This document shows positions 20,519 through 31,274 of a DNA stretch of 64,000 bases, piece after piece (the first letter of the stretch is position 1; every line of letters begins with the position of its first letter). The translations under genes and the position numbers were made by a program. Where the stretch lies: positions 310,001 to 374,000 of the forward strand of contig JAPJBO010000101.1 of assembly GCA_030068145.1 (NCBI GenBank). The letters are read 5' to 3'. Origin of the DNA: Diplonema papillatum (Eukaryota; Euglenozoa; Diplonemea; Diplonemida; Diplonemidae). The notes under the pieces are model-generated. The model did not search any database. It worked only from the letters and a program-made list of their open reading frames with translations, and was not told the DNA's origin.

Positions 20519-23188
20519 ATGATAGAGAGTCGCTTCATCAGCCCGATCAAGCGTAGAAGCGCGAGCAGTGAATGGGCAGTGCACGACTTTACGTCGTCGG
20601 CTACAGACCGTGATGAAGGCGTTTTGCAGGTCGTGAGTGATGCGCAAGAAGAGACGCAGGAAGAAGCTTGGAGCCGCATACGCGCAACTGCAGCGCAGCG
20701 TGACAAGACCGATAAATCGGACAGCCAACAAGACTCCGATGATGTGCCGCGAACAGCGATGGCCCCCCTCAGCATCCTGAGAACCCCAACTTCTTCCGCG
20801 CAGCAAAGCCCCGGGTTCACCATCCGCACTCCGCAAAACACAGCGACGAGCTTGCAGCCTCAACCAAGCTCGCCCGCAGAAGGGGCCTTTCGACAAAGTC
20901 CCAGCGGAAGGCACGTTGCCTTTGCAGATCGTCACGAGAACGACAACAAAGACGATGCGCCACCTTTCGCGGCATCGCGCTCAATACCGCGAGCACCTTC
21001 CCACAGCCGCGCTCTGGCAACGCCCCCTGCCGCCCCCACGTTGGCGGAATCAGTCAACGACAAGGTCAGTGCTAACAATGGCGACTCCAGTAGCCCAGGA
21101 GGCCCTGGGGGCGGGTATGGGCCGCGCGACTCGTCTGCGTCTCCTCGAGAAAAAATAGTGGTTTCGCCTGCTTTGGACCCGACCAAGGCGGGCGGCCGCT
21201 TCCTGTCGCGCGGAGAAGTGGCTCTGAGCAGAAGTCCGGGGGCGGTGCGAAAGTCGACGAGGGCTCCGTCCAGCCTTCGAGAAAACGCGCACAGCAATCA
21301 GAACGACGGCATCGACAGCGACAGGCCCTCGCGCCGCCGCGTGCGGAGGTCGTCGCAGCTTCAAACAATGCAACACGCCCTGAACCCCGAAGAGGGTGCC
21401 CCGCTACCACCGCCACCTCCACCCCCACCTCCGCCGCCACCTGTGGGGAATTCGTTCCAGCCTGCTTCGCAGTGGGGTAGTCATCCTGAGTTGGCCCCAG
21501 CGTTTCCCGCGGTGCCCAGCCCCGCAACCACGAGTTATTACACCGACTTCATAATGCCGCCACCTCCACCACCGCCTCCGCCACGTATGGCACAGAGCGG
21601 CTCGCAGCAAGCGCCAGCTCCGTTGTCAGCTCGCCGTACGTCGGGTTACCCAAAGCAGGTGTCGCCTATCAAGCAGCGCCGCATGCGGACGCCTCCTTTG
21701 TCGAGGGCTAGTGAAACGCGGCCTGCTGAAATTGACCGCTCTTCGTCCGACCCGCACCCGTCGTCTGTCGTTGGCGCCTCGGGACTTGAGCACGACTTCC
21801 CGAGCAAACGTGCGAGAACGCCCGATGCCTTCGGCCGCAGGGCTTTCACAGCCAACGCGACTGAGAGTATTCGAAGACACAGCGGCAGGCAGAGCTCCGA
21901 TGATGGATACCCGGATGGTTACTTCCCGTCTCCCATCCATTGTCCTTCGAGTGCAAACGAGCACGGCAGGAGGAATGACCTCAGGCGCAACGGGCTGAAC
22001 GTGTCTTTTGAGCACGGGACTAGTCGTATCGACGACAGTGCATGGCATCAAAAACGAAAGACAACGAGTCGTCGAGCTGCAGCTGACGAGCTGCTGCAAA
22101 CCATCGGTGAGAGCGACGACAGCGACAAGTACGTAAACAATAGAGAGGTTGCATTGCAGCAGAGTACAGGACGCCAAAGTCAAAAGAATCAGTTGTCGGC
22201 CGTCGCGGGCATTGAACGAACGAATACCGCCCTGGCACTGGAACTCACTCGCAGGGAACAAGAATTGGAGTGCGCCTTGCTGGAAAAAGACAGAGCTGTG
22301 CAAGCAAAAGTGGCCCTAGCTTCGGAGGCCCGAGTGAAAGACGAAATGACACAGCGCATGCGGCAACAACTCAAACGACAGAGAGCGGCGCTGGCTCAGG
22401 TCGAAGAGAGGTACCAAGATGCCCTGCGCAAGCTGGCTGACACTCATCGAAGTGTCCAGGACCTGGAGTTCGAAGTTCATCAATTGCGAGCGAAAGAGCT
22501 TGCTGTTATTAGAGAAAATATCTCGAAGGCAGTTCGAGAGCCTATCAGGACCAGGCTGCACAGAGAACAGCGCAGGGCTCGTTCAGTTGGTGGAAGAGTT
22601 GCTGAAGATGTGAAGCGAGAACGTCTACTGGCCAATGTGAAAAATCCAGCGAAACAGCGAAAGGTTAATGGCACAAAGCGAGACGATGCAGCGCTTCTCG
22701 CCGAGGAAGTACAACGCCTACAAAGCGAAGTAGCCGCACTCTCAAAGGAAACCGAGGTGCTGCGTAAGCAGAATACATCGTATGCGGAAGACCTGTCTGC
22801 CGCCAACAAAGATAAAGACAGGTACCTCCACCTCGTGACGCAGTCGACACCGAACCTTTCTGGCGCCGCGGTATCAGTAGAGTCTGCTTCTTTGCTGCTA
22901 GCTGAAGCGCAAAAACTTCGCTCGTCTGCTGTCAAAACAGATGAAGGCGGCGTGGCCGCAGTGAAGCCGAGTCAGGATGCCTTTCTTGCTTCTCTTTGCG
23001 AGACGCTGACATCATACGCTCGCAATTGGGGCCTTGGTGGTATCGAGCACACCGGACAAGGCATCATTCGCGAATCTGGCATTGAGCAAGTGCACAAGTA
23101 CCTTTCGTTGGAAGAACACCGTCTGCAGTTACTTCGCAAGCTGGCAGATCAATTCAACGCTTGTACTGCAGAGTTGAAGCCTTCTTAG
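20519..23188 (+). CDS. Large polyproline and coiled-coil protein
   Basis: 889 residues in one frame, no family recognised. Residues 1-290 are Ser/Pro/Arg-rich and probably disordered. Two polyproline runs follow, 12 Pro at about 297 and 9 Pro at about 346, each followed by a short hydrophilic stretch; such runs bind profilin, SH3, WW or EVH1 domains. Residues about 560-780 are strongly heptad-like (QRMRQQLKRQRAALAQVEER and LAEEVQRLQSEVAALSKETE), indicating a long coiled coil. The C-terminal 90 residues (LCETLTSYARNWGLGG onward) look globular. Layout suggests a cytoskeletal or centrosomal scaffold, or a protein at an actin nucleation site, but this is inference. The start is the first ATG of the frame; an upstream exon cannot be excluded. 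Confidence 0.75.
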   Translation: MIESRFISPIKRRSASSEWAVHDFTSSATDRDEGVLQVVSDAQEETQEEAWSRIRATAAQRDKTDKSDSQQDSDDVPRTAMAPLSILRTPTSSAQQSPGFTIRTPQNTATSLQPQPSSPAEGAFRQSPSGRHVAFADRHENDNKDDAPPFAASRSIPRAPSHSRALATPPAAPTLAESVNDKVSANNGDSSSPGGPGGGYGPRDSSASPREKIVVSPALDPTKAGGRFLSRGEVALSRSPGAVRKSTRAPSSLRENAHSNQNDGIDSDRPSRRRVRRSSQLQTMQHALNPEEGAPLPPPPPPPPPPPPVGNSFQPASQWGSHPELAPAFPAVPSPATTSYYTDFIMPPPPPPPPPRMAQSGSQQAPAPLSARRTSGYPKQVSPIKQRRMRTPPLSRASETRPAEIDRSSSDPHPSSVVGASGLEHDFPSKRARTPDAFGRRAFTANATESIRRHSGRQSSDDGYPDGYFPSPIHCPSSANEHGRRNDLRRNGLNVSFEHGTSRIDDSAWHQKRKTTSRRAAADELLQTIGESDDSDKYVNNREVALQQSTGRQSQKNQLSAVAGIERTNTALALELTRREQELECALLEKDRAVQAKVALASEARVKDEMTQRMRQQLKRQRAALAQVEERYQDALRKLADTHRSVQDLEFEVHQLRAKELAVIRENISKAVREPIRTRLHREQRRARSVGGRVAEDVKRERLLANVKNPAKQRKVNGTKRDDAALLAEEVQRLQSEVAALSKETEVLRKQNTSYAEDLSAANKDKDRYLHLVTQSTPNLSGAAVSVESASLLLAEAQKLRSSAVKTDEGGVAAVKPSQDAFLASLCETLTSYARNWGLGGIEHTGQGIIRESGIEQVHKYLSLEEHRLQLLRKLADQFNACTAELKPS

Positions 23189-23873
23189 TGGTACACCGTA
23201 CGCAGTTTCGCGTTTTGCTGACGCCCTCGTGTATGCTCTGTATGCTATGAAGCCGCCTGTCTTCGACAGTCAAGACGCTTCTTTGCAAAATCTTGCCCTC
23301 GCAACAAGCGTGATTGTTTCAGAAGCCACTGCGCGCATGATGTAGATTTGCGCGCTCACTTCGTGCGGCATTTAGAGTGCCATTTTAGATAGAAGACGAT
23401 GTTCGTTATGTTCGCCCTTTGTTTCTAAAAAAATGCACGATTGTCAACGCGGGAATGGAATAGTCTTTAAGCAGGATCAGCGACTGGCTCAGGGGGGCGG
23501 AAAAAAAGGACTTTCTGCTTTCCCGAATGCCACCAGCCGACAGTTACTATCTTGTTCAGCAAAGATGCCGAAGGGCGTCAAAGACCTTCTCGCCGTCTCC
23601 CTTCTGGATCCTGTGCTTGCACAAACTGCACAGAAAAGTCCGTAGTGCGACACTTCCTGAGGAACAACTCACATGACACCTGCACACAGCACAAAGAAGG
23701 GGTAGACCCAAGGCCGGGTTTGCTCGTAGAAGAAGGTAATAATGCTTCAACGCAGCGGCCGCTTATGCGCCGCTGCGAGCGTCAGCAAGGGCAATCGGTA
23801 CTCGCGACTGAATATCATAAACAGGGTGTGTAACACGTTTATTTATGTGAGCGCCAACGGACGGTAGAAATGA
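23189..23873. other. Intergenic region
   Basis: No clear gene. A short frame at 23564-23645 (MPKGVKDLLAVSLLD) is too short to support. The downstream gene could have a leader exon here. Confidence 0.4.
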
Positions 23874-25973
23874 ATGTGCCAGGAGGCAGTTGAACGGCAA
23901 ACCCCTTTGGAGAAGCACAGTTTTCCATTAATTGGGCTTGCGGGTGTTCAGCAAAACCACGTACATCTTCGTTGCGCCGCCAATCACTCAAAAAGTCCTA
24001 TTTCCACACAGGGACCTGTAGCATATCAGAAGGAGCGATGGGGTGTGGCAGACGACAGGCAGGGGATGCCCCCTGTGAAAGGGCACATGCTGTGGCGAAA
24101 GCTCATCAAGCAGTTTCCGCGGGCCATGTCTTGGGAGCGCGCCGAGACATCGAGACACCTGGAAAAGTTCCACCGTTGCGACATCGAGTGGGGACGGCTG
24201 CGCTACCGCTACCTCACCATACCAGAGAACGAGTGGCCCGTCATTGAATTGAAGTCGGAGGAAATGTTGATGCTCGATATCGATGACTGGCGGGAAGTCC
24301 ACCGAGCGCAGTTCGAGGGAAACTTTGGCAACCTCAGACAAGCCACACTCGTCGTCGTCCCCAACAATTACAACATTATCCAACGGCACCGGTATGCAAT
24401 GTTTTCACAGTATTTCATACTTCGCAGTCGGTCTGAATCATTCGAGATTCCGGGGTCCGCCGCCTGTCCGACTTTCTTCGTACTTTTATCGTAATTTTTT
24501 CGTACTTTTTAAAAAAAGTACGAAAAAAGACAGACGGCCGGACCGAGTCAGGAAAAAGTACGAGAAAAGTACGAAAGAAATACGAAAAAAGTCAGACGGG
24601 ATTTCCGTTGGGTATTCCTGGTCCTGGGCTGTAAAGGTTCGCCAGGGTTCGCCGGCGAGCTCTCCAGAGATACATGACCGTTGGCGAGATTTGGCGCACT
24701 CTGGCGAACTAAGCCAAAACGATGGAGCACAAGTTTTCCGCCACACATGCAGCAAATAGGTGGTGGGGGTGGACGGCTCCTAATGGTTGAGCACCGAAGA
24801 AATCCCCGTGTTGTGTCGCGTGCCAGGTGTGGTAGAGTCTGCCGTCAACCACTGGTCGACCACTCGTTTTACAGTAGTCGCCTTTGGTGACGCGCACGGC
24901 GGGATACCACCTCCCGAGGGCACGGAGTTGCGCGACGACAGGGATAGCCCCCAGCACCGCTGTCCCGGTGACCCACCGACGGTCGGGCCACGACCACCAC
25001 CACACAGCGATATCCGCAATTTCCAAAAAAATGGGGAGAGTGGCTGCAGGCTTATCATTCCCGTGTTATTGAACAAACTGCACCACAACACTTCGGGCGG
25101 TAGACAGCTCACTGGGTTTGTGGGTGTTCGTTGTGGATCCAGTGTGTCTCTCGAAGGGCTGAGTGTGCAACCACACCTGACGCCCCTCAGACTCATCGGT
25201 GGGTGGTGCTTTACGCGCGAACTCTCCGCTCAAAATAGGTTGGCGCTTTCCCAGGGAACCGATAGCGCACACCAGTGGCGGAGGTCACCTGAACCACTGC
25301 GAAACAAGCTTACGAGGGATCGATCTCTTGCACCTTGTGACCAGTTTGGAAAACCTTTTCCGATAAGTGCGCGTTGGTGTCTGCAATATCTGCTTCTTTT
25401 TGCTGGTTCCTTTTCTTTTGGAGAGAAGGAACCAGCAAATACTACGCTGCCACTTCTGACGTGCTCCCAAACCGGCGACGGGAAATGTGGCGGAAAAAGT
25501 TGTGGAAGCGGGCTCGAGACCCCCGTACCTTTCTCGAGTTTTAGTCTGTTCCAGGGCTTTTCCTATTCAATTTCTCGAGGTTTCAGCCCATCCCGTGCCA
25601 AGAGTTTTGTGGCCACCCACTGGGTTCCGGTGGCCCGGATATGGACTCTGGATGAGAACAGCGCAATGGATGTGCATTGCGCCGGTCACCTCCGGTCATC
25701 ACCCAAGCGACCAGAAAAACAACCGGAAATAACACACACAAATCAACGGACGGCTCGTCCGACTTTTTCTGGCTCGGAAAAAAGTACGAAAAACCCGGTC
25801 CGAGTCGGTCTGAGTCAGACCGACTGCGAAGTACGAATTACCCTTTCTCATGGAGTTTACAACCCGTCGTTGTTGGCAGCGCCATTGTGCAGATGAGAGC
25901 GGGCAGCGATGCTCAGGAAGCGGAGCCAGGAGGGTCTTCCAGTGTTTCATTTCCTCTCGGTTTTCTTCCATAG
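23874..25973 (+). CDS. Unknown protein with transposon-bearing intron
   Basis: Two exons join in phase: 23874-24391 and 25880-25973, about 203 residues. The exon 1 core is rich in aromatic and charged residues (MLWRKLIKQFPRAMSWERAE, then HRCDIEWGRLRYRYLTIPEN) and ends RQATLVVVPNNYNIIQRHR. It looks like a folded basic protein, perhaps mitochondrial or ribosomal, but I do not recognise a family. Exon 2 adds a Ser/Gly-rich tail ending FPLGFLP. The donor is GTATGC, the acceptor TTGGCAG. The 1.49-kb intron is almost entirely a transposon (24420-25831); without it the intron would be about 75 bp. The start is uncertain: later in-frame ATGs at 24066 and 24090 are also possible. Confidence 0.6.
24420..25831 (+). 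mobile_element. Inverted-repeat DNA transposon in an intron, TA target site
   Basis: The 17-bp ends are exact inverted copies: CTTCGCAGTCGGTCTGA at 24420-24436 and its reverse complement at 25815-25831. Each is flanked by TA (24418-24419, 25832-25833), the target duplication of Tc1/mariner-like elements. Inside each end are clusters of TCGTACTTTT in both orientations (24478-24600 and 25770-25790). No DDE transposase motif is recognised. An open frame of 369 codons covers most of the interior. Total about 1.41 kb. Confidence 0.85.
24787..25896 (+). CDS. Long open frame inside the intronic transposon
   Basis: 369 codons, starting MSTEEIPVLCRVPG and running 65 bases past the right end of the element. 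A frame this long is unlikely by chance at this base composition. The product has no transposase catalytic motif or other domain I recognise, and no membrane helix. It could be an element protein of an unknown type, an open frame antisense to one, or a chance frame. Confidence 0.3.
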   Translation: MSTEEIPVLCRVPGVVESAVNHWSTTRFTVVAFGDAHGGIPPPEGTELRDDRDSPQHRCPGDPPTVGPRPPPHSDIRNFQKNGESGCRLIIPVLLNKLHHNTSGGRQLTGFVGVRCGSSVSLEGLSVQPHLTPLRLIGGWCFTRELSAQNRLALSQGTDSAHQWRRSPEPLRNKLTRDRSLAPCDQFGKPFPISARWCLQYLLLFAGSFSFGEKEPANTTLPLLTCSQTGDGKCGGKSCGSGLETPVPFSSFSLFQGFSYSISRGFSPSRAKSFVATHWVPVARIWTLDENSAMDVHCAGHLRSSPKRPEKQPEITHTNQRTARPTFSGSEKSTKNPVRVGLSQTDCEVRITLSHGVYNPSLLAAPLCR

Positions 25974-26523
25974 ACTCAATAACACACAACACGTACAGAA
26001 AAGCGCATGAACACGCGTTGTTCCTCAAGAAGCGAAACGCGAACCTGCCTAAGGTGTGAACAAGCTGCGCTTTCTTTGTCTTTCTGTAGTCACAATGGAT
26101 CGGAAGCTCTAAAACGTACGCGCACCCCGGGGCTTTCGCTGGCATGAACGTGTCTCGGTGTTGTGCTGGTGCACCTTGTTGGTTGCGCAGCGCAGGACGA
26201 AAAATACTAATAATACACAGTTTCATCCTTCGCCAGACGATCTTTTGGACTACGAACTGTGACGCCCATCGACTACGGCAGACACCCATGTTGCTGCCCT
26301 TGGATGCTCGTAGGTGCGTTGCACGTTTGAAGGTGCGACCAGCAGATGCAAAATAACCTGAGTGCTGCTTGGGAAACAGCGTTGGCCATGCGTTTGTAAT
26401 ACTCCTGACGCCTATGATTGAGCATGTGAAATGTGTTCTGCGTTCGCACACCCGGGAGCAGTTGTTTGAGTGCGTGTATCGTACTATTCGCCGGGGTGGG
26501 GCATATCGCAGATTCCTGCACTC
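25974..26523. other. Intergenic region
   Basis: Nothing recognisable. A 250-codon minus-strand frame covers it but overlaps the upstream exon and transposon and has no domain. Confidence 0.45.
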
Positions 26524-26979
26524 ATGAACGCTTGTACACTAGCAGCTGCAAACTCGCATTCAGTTGTATTGATTCCCGCTCGGCTGTTGCCCCACTCGAT
26601 CTCTTGCGCAATTGAAAACGCGGACCTAGCCTGCCATTTTGTTTGCGCTCTTTTCTACTTGTACAGTGACCAGCCTGCCAGAGAGGTGGCCGCGCAGAAG
26701 CACATACTTCCATCAACGGCTCCAAGATTGATTGCTAGTATCCCAGGACACTATGAAAAACACGGCGCAAAAGAAATACTTGTCCGCAGCAAAATGACGA
26801 ATGCATACGTGCTGTCTCTACTGATAATCGCTGCAGTGGTCCAATTTGGCTCAACTGATCACACGCTGAAAGTAGTGGCGAGCATTATTACCGCAGCGGG
26901 CTCAGCCTACATCGCCACAAATGCTTACAACCGCGTTCAAAATCCAGAGGCAGCAATGATGATGGACTCAGGTCGGTAG
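26524..26979 (+). CDS. Small predicted membrane protein
   Basis: Frame from the first ATG, about 151 residues. The C-terminal 60 residues carry two probable membrane helices: YVLSLLIIAAVVQF and VVASIITAAGSAYIA, joined by the short loop GSTDHTLK. Before them lies a polar segment (SIPGHYEKHGAKEILVRSKM). The first 50 residues look less protein-like, so the true gene may start at a later exon; TACTTGTACAG near 26667 could be an acceptor. Topology would be two helices with a small loop, typical of small organelle membrane proteins, but no family is recognised. Confidence 0.45.
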   Translation: MNACTLAAANSHSVVLIPARLLPHSISCAIENADLACHFVCALFYLYSDQPAREVAAQKHILPSTAPRLIASIPGHYEKHGAKEILVRSKMTNAYVLSLLIIAAVVQFGSTDHTLKVVASIITAAGSAYIATNAYNRVQNPEAAMMMDSGR

Positions 26980-27446
26980 CGAAGATGCGTTAGCACCGTC
27001 CACAACAGAATGGGGTGCCACTTTCTTGCATGTGTTTGCGCGAAGAAATTCCCCGGCGAACATCCGTGAGAGAAGTGCACTGCAGTTTGCACCTCTGTCC
27101 TCCAGCTAACCCACTTTAAAATCTGTCTTCCTTGTTTGCCATTTTGCAGCAGGAGAGCGCGTGGCTGTGCGTAGAACGTGTCGTTCGTCGTATTTCGATC
27201 CGGTGATGGTGTCTGTTGGCTTGGAACAAATAAGCACAGTGAAGCCACCTTTCCGTTCTACGTGGTGAGACTTGGATGCGCATCAGGACCTTTGCATTTT
27301 TAGACGAGAGCGTGTGGGAAAATGCCAGACCCGGAGCACTGCTCGAGCATCACTTTCTATTGCGCTATCCCCTTCTCGAAGCATCCCACAACAGGTAGAC
27401 GCAAAATACTTACTGTGTCTGGTAAAAAGGCGCAACTGTTCCATAA
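26980..27446. other. Intergenic region
   Basis: No gene seen. TTTTGCAG near 27150 and CATAAATGCAG near 27456 resemble acceptors. Confidence 0.4.
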
Positions 27447-27767
27447 ATGCAGGCCCTTGCTTCAGCGGCGGGCTGGTTCACTGGGGTTGCAACAGAAGAA
27501 GCTCCTGCACCCGCGGATCCAGTAGTTGTGAACACTGTCGTATCCTCGGAGGGCGTCGGCAGTGCGCCTGCTGCGGCACAAAGCGATGTGGAAGCTGTGC
27601 TTGTAGCTTCTCATCAACAAGCGACCGATGTGCTTGCTGAGAAAACGGCTGACATCACTCGCATGAGCTCCTGCCCGGAAAGCAATCTTCGAAAAAGTCA
27701 TCCACAGTCAATCAACGGCAAGATTGAGCAGAGTTTGCAAAATATGTGGTCCCGCGGCCGTGAGTGA
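27447..27767 (+). CDS. Small hypothetical protein
   Basis: 106 codons, Ala/Val/Glu-rich (ASAAGWFTGVATEEAPAPAD, later VEAVLVASHQQATDVLAEKT). Composition is protein-like, but there is no domain. ATAAATGCAG at its start could equally be a splice acceptor, making this an internal exon. Confidence 0.3.
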   Translation: MQALASAAGWFTGVATEEAPAPADPVVVNTVVSSEGVGSAPAAAQSDVEAVLVASHQQATDVLAEKTADITRMSSCPESNLRKSHPQSINGKIEQSLQNMWSRGRE

Positions 27768-28355
27768 CGCCCATCCTCTGCCGCTATGCAGCCATCCTCT
27801 GTGCTCATAAGACACGCTACCTTCCGGTTGACTTTCGTTTCCCTCATGCGAACAAGGCACCACGTACGCATTTTCCCCTGCATACCGTGGTGTTTGCATT
27901 CTCCGATCCCTGCTCAACAATGCCAGCCTGCTTTCATGGCACTTGCACTTTACAACACTCCATGCCCAACAACACTGAAAGCACGGCCCGTCTATGGTCT
28001 TGCAGTACAAACTGAGCACAGCCCACGACACAAGTTCTCGTATTGCGTTTTATGCAGACACATCTCAGACCTTCTAACACCCAACCTGCATCGCAAGACG
28101 GCGACAGCCATTTTATCCTCGCTAGGAACCAAAGCTGCTCCCCGAACAACTCTCTCCTAGCCCTCTAATTCGCTTTGTCGCTGGCCGCGGCGATTGCGTT
28201 TGTGTGTTTTTCCTTCTTTCATAGCTTAAACAGCGATCTTGACTCACAGTAGTACTCAGAGGCACGCTGAGAAGACAGCACTTGTCGAATATCACAACAT
28301 CTTTTCAACGTGCAGGCATAGCCTTTCCTTGGCAAAGGAAAACAATAAATCGGCC
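27768..28355. other. Intergenic region upstream of EF-hand gene
   Basis: No gene seen. TTTTCAACGTGCAG ends at 28315, 41 bases before the EF-hand start, and resembles a splice acceptor in the 5' UTR. Confidence 0.45.
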
Positions 28356-30589
28356 ATGGCGCATGCAATGCCGGGTCCAAGTGTGCAGGACCCGCTCATT
28401 AAGAAGGTCAAGCGGCTGATCATAAAGCGAGGAGGCGAGACAGGCATTCGAGGGCTCTCCCGCTGCTTTCGCGTTCTTGACGACGACGGCGATCTTAAGC
28501 TCACTAAAGAAGAGTTTCGAGGCGGCATCAACGACTTCGGGCTCGACCTCAGCGACTCGGACATGAACAAAGTGGTATGCACAACGATCATACTTGGACC
28601 ATCTTCGTACGTGGCTGCAGCATCATCGTAGCGACAATGTTTCAAACCCTCATTTTTATTGTTCACCAAACATGGAATGTTGGAGGAAATGAGAAGCTCG
28701 TCCCGCCGCAAACCGTGGCGTTTTCACTTGCGTCCTGAATCCAGCTTTACGTAAAAACGATCAGGCACTGCGTTCAACGAAAACAACTCTCTCTTCCAAT
28801 CATCATCATTAGTTTTGTATCAGCCGCTGTTGTGCGAGTGACGAGTTCTTATTTTGTCGTTTCCCGAGTTCAAAGCGTCCGAGGAACTTCCGACACAACT
28901 CAAGCGAACTTTAACCTTCAACAGTTCAAAACGTTCGACTTGAATGGTGATGGTATGATCGGTATAACAGAATTTCTGACAGCCTTCCGGGTATGCAGTT
29001 TGATTCTTCAACACGCTCAGCACCGCTTGCAGTCCAGAAGCAGGTGAGCCGCCTTCAAATGATGGCTAACGTTGCAAAGCAATATTTATCTACACAGGTT
29101 GATTTGCACCCGAAGCGAAAGGCATACATCAACCGTGTTTTTGCCCTGTTCGATCAGAACAGCGACGGAAAGCTATCGTTGGAAGAGTTTCGCAGAGGTT
29201 TCAATGCGGCCGGACACCCCGACTATTTGGACGGAAGCAAAACTGTTGACGAAGTGCAGCAGGAGTTCTTTCGCAACTTCGACGACGAAACCAACCCCGA
29301 CGGTTTCATATCGAAGCAAGAGTTCGAGCAACAATACTCGGCCATCAGTTCCAGAATCGATTCTGATGATGCGTTTGTTGCGCTCTTGGCTTCAACCTGG
29401 AATCTCGACTCAAAGTTCGGAGGCACGCAGAGTCATTGGAACCAGAATCCGGGGTCTGCGTCGCTTGCAGCAGATCCGAAGTCATTTACGGGCCTCGACG
29501 GTTCCTTGACACGCATGAATGTATGTCTTTGTTATAGCTCCCTGCGGGAGAAAAAAAAAGAAGAAGTACGCTCCGAGGCAAGAGCGTAACTAACGTTTTC
29601 AGGCTTGTCCTAGCACAAGCGCTAAGCCTTGATGTTTTGGTATGAAAAATCAGTCGTAGACCCGTGACTCTGCGGTACCGAACACGTGGAGCTTGGCTCC
29701 CGTGTAGCAAGCTCGATACACTTGTGCTCACAATAATGGGGAGGTGTTGCTGCTCAGCTGCCGCCCACGTGCAAAAGGAAAGCGGGAGTAATGCAAGCCT
29801 TCGTTGTGTTGATATGGTACGATCACCTGAGCGTGTGCCCAGGCCAGTAAAAGCGTTGTTCCTTGATTAGCTCAACCGAAGGTGAGCATCTAGATTGCCA
29901 ACACAATACAGCCCGCAAAATTCACTCTGAACGAAAAAGAAGCGTCGGTGGACAAGATCCTGATGCGCTCGAAAGCAGAGCAAGTGACATTGAAAGTGCG
30001 AAACATTATCCGGGAGAGAGTGAGCGCGAGGTACCTTGGCGTGCTACGGGAGTTCAAACGCCGGGACACCGATGCAAACGGGTACGTTGCGTTATATGAT
30101 GTTGGCGATGTATTTCGAGCCGTGAAACTGCACCATTTTGTGAACGACAACGAGATGGCTCTCCTGCAAAATGAATACGACACGCGCTTCAACAGCAGCT
30201 TTGACTATGCGAGTTTCATGTACGCTCTGACTGGTGACCTACCCCCCTCACGCCTCATCCTTCTTGAGAGAACTTGGAAGCGACTCCGGAACCAGCGGTC
30301 CGGTGACAAAGTCGCGGTCGAGTTCCTGCATCAGCAATACGTCCCCACGTTCCTACCATCCGTTGCGAAAGGCCAACAAAGCCGAGGCGAAGCACTGTCG
30401 CTGTTCCTCGACGCTTGGGACGTCAGCTTCTTCCCAAAAGGTCACGCCAGCTTCTTTGACTTTGCGACGTACTACGCCTACGTCTCCGAAACCGTCGAGA
30501 AGGATGCGCACTTTGACACAATGGTCAAGGTTAGCTGGAAAGCTTGGGGTGACGAGGCGAAAAACCTCCTCGCAGCGCTCCAAGACTAG
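28356..30589 (+). CDS. Calcyphosin-like multi-EF-hand protein
   Basis: Four exons join in phase 0: 28356-28574, 28925-28990, 29098-29520 and 29912-30589, giving 461 residues. EF-hand calcium loops: LDDDGDLKLTKEEF, FDLNGDGMIGITEF, FDQNSDGKLSLEEF, a longer degenerate loop FDDETNPDGFISKQEF, then in exon 4 RDTDANGYVALYDV and a further degenerate hand at about 30400-30470. The two-part arrangement (four hands, linker SHWNQNPGSASLAAD, then paired hands) resembles calcyphosin-like proteins common in protists. Such proteins are calcium-binding and often cilium- or signalling-associated; that role is family knowledge, not seen here. The start has a good context (GGCCATGG). Introns 1-3 use GTATGC, GTATGC and GTATGT. 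Exon 2 encodes exactly one 22-residue EF-hand. Confidence 0.9.
28645..28790 (+). repeat. Interspersed repeat in intron, matching 63355-63495
   Basis: Within intron 1 of the EF-hand gene. Shares CCAAACATGGAATGTTGG, GGAAAT.AGAA, GGCGTTT..CTTGCG.CCTG and GCGTTCAACGAAAA in order with 63355-63495, spacing conserved over about 140 bp. Confidence 0.75.
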
Positions 30590-30936
30590 CTCGACGTCCT
30601 CGGTGCACTTGCTCACGCTTGTCTTGCTCGTGCATGTTTTGCTCATGCATTCAGTCTAATTGAATCTTTGACGAGCACTTCAATACGAGTTGTTATGATT
30701 GTGCCCTGAGGGGAACACTGCGAAGACCGAGATTCAACGACAGTCTGGCTTTGCTCGGCGCAGCCGAGAGCATGTCTCCTTCTGGACATCTGCCCCCTTT
30801 TTGTTAGCTTCCTGTGAATAAACAGAGCAATCCCGCGTTCTTGTCATTTCTCACCTATCAGCGAGCGTTTGCGGAGACCGTCGTAGGCTACTTGTACCAA
30901 AAAGCGGGGATAAGCTGGAAGACGCGTTGGTAAACC
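30590..30936. other. 3' flank of EF-hand gene
   Basis: No gene. CTTGCTC-type short repeats at 30600-30660, then AATAAACAG near 30818, a possible polyadenylation signal. Confidence 0.4.
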
Positions 30937-31069
30937 TTGCAGGATGCCTGCTGCATAGCCCTGCAGGATGTCACGTAGCCCTGCAGGATGTCATATAGCC
31001 CTGCAGGATGTCACATAGCCCTGCAGGATGTCACATAGCCCTGGATGCCTGTTACATAGCCCTGCGCCT
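30937..31069 (+). repeat. 24-bp minisatellite, left array
   Basis: About six degenerate copies of the GATG..CACATAGCCCTGCAG unit; several lack five bases (GGATGTCACATAG rather than GGATGCCTGTTACATAG). Confidence 0.9.
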
Positions 31070-31274
31070 GTAAAAAAAACAGGGAGCTCTTCGCTTCTTA
31101 TGGGCCGAAAGTTTCAAAGCACTAAGAACCTACGACGAAACGGAGTACGACACCTTCCTGGAGGCCGCCTCTGCAAGGGGTGCCTTGGACGGAGTGGGAC
31201 TTGGTTGAAAAGACCATGAACGATGCCCTGTTCACGACCATTCTTCTTCTAAGTGCCTTAGGCACACATTCTGT

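Noticed and set aside
25699-26451. 250-codon minus-strand frame
   Set aside because: Overlaps the transposon end and a supported exon, with no domain.
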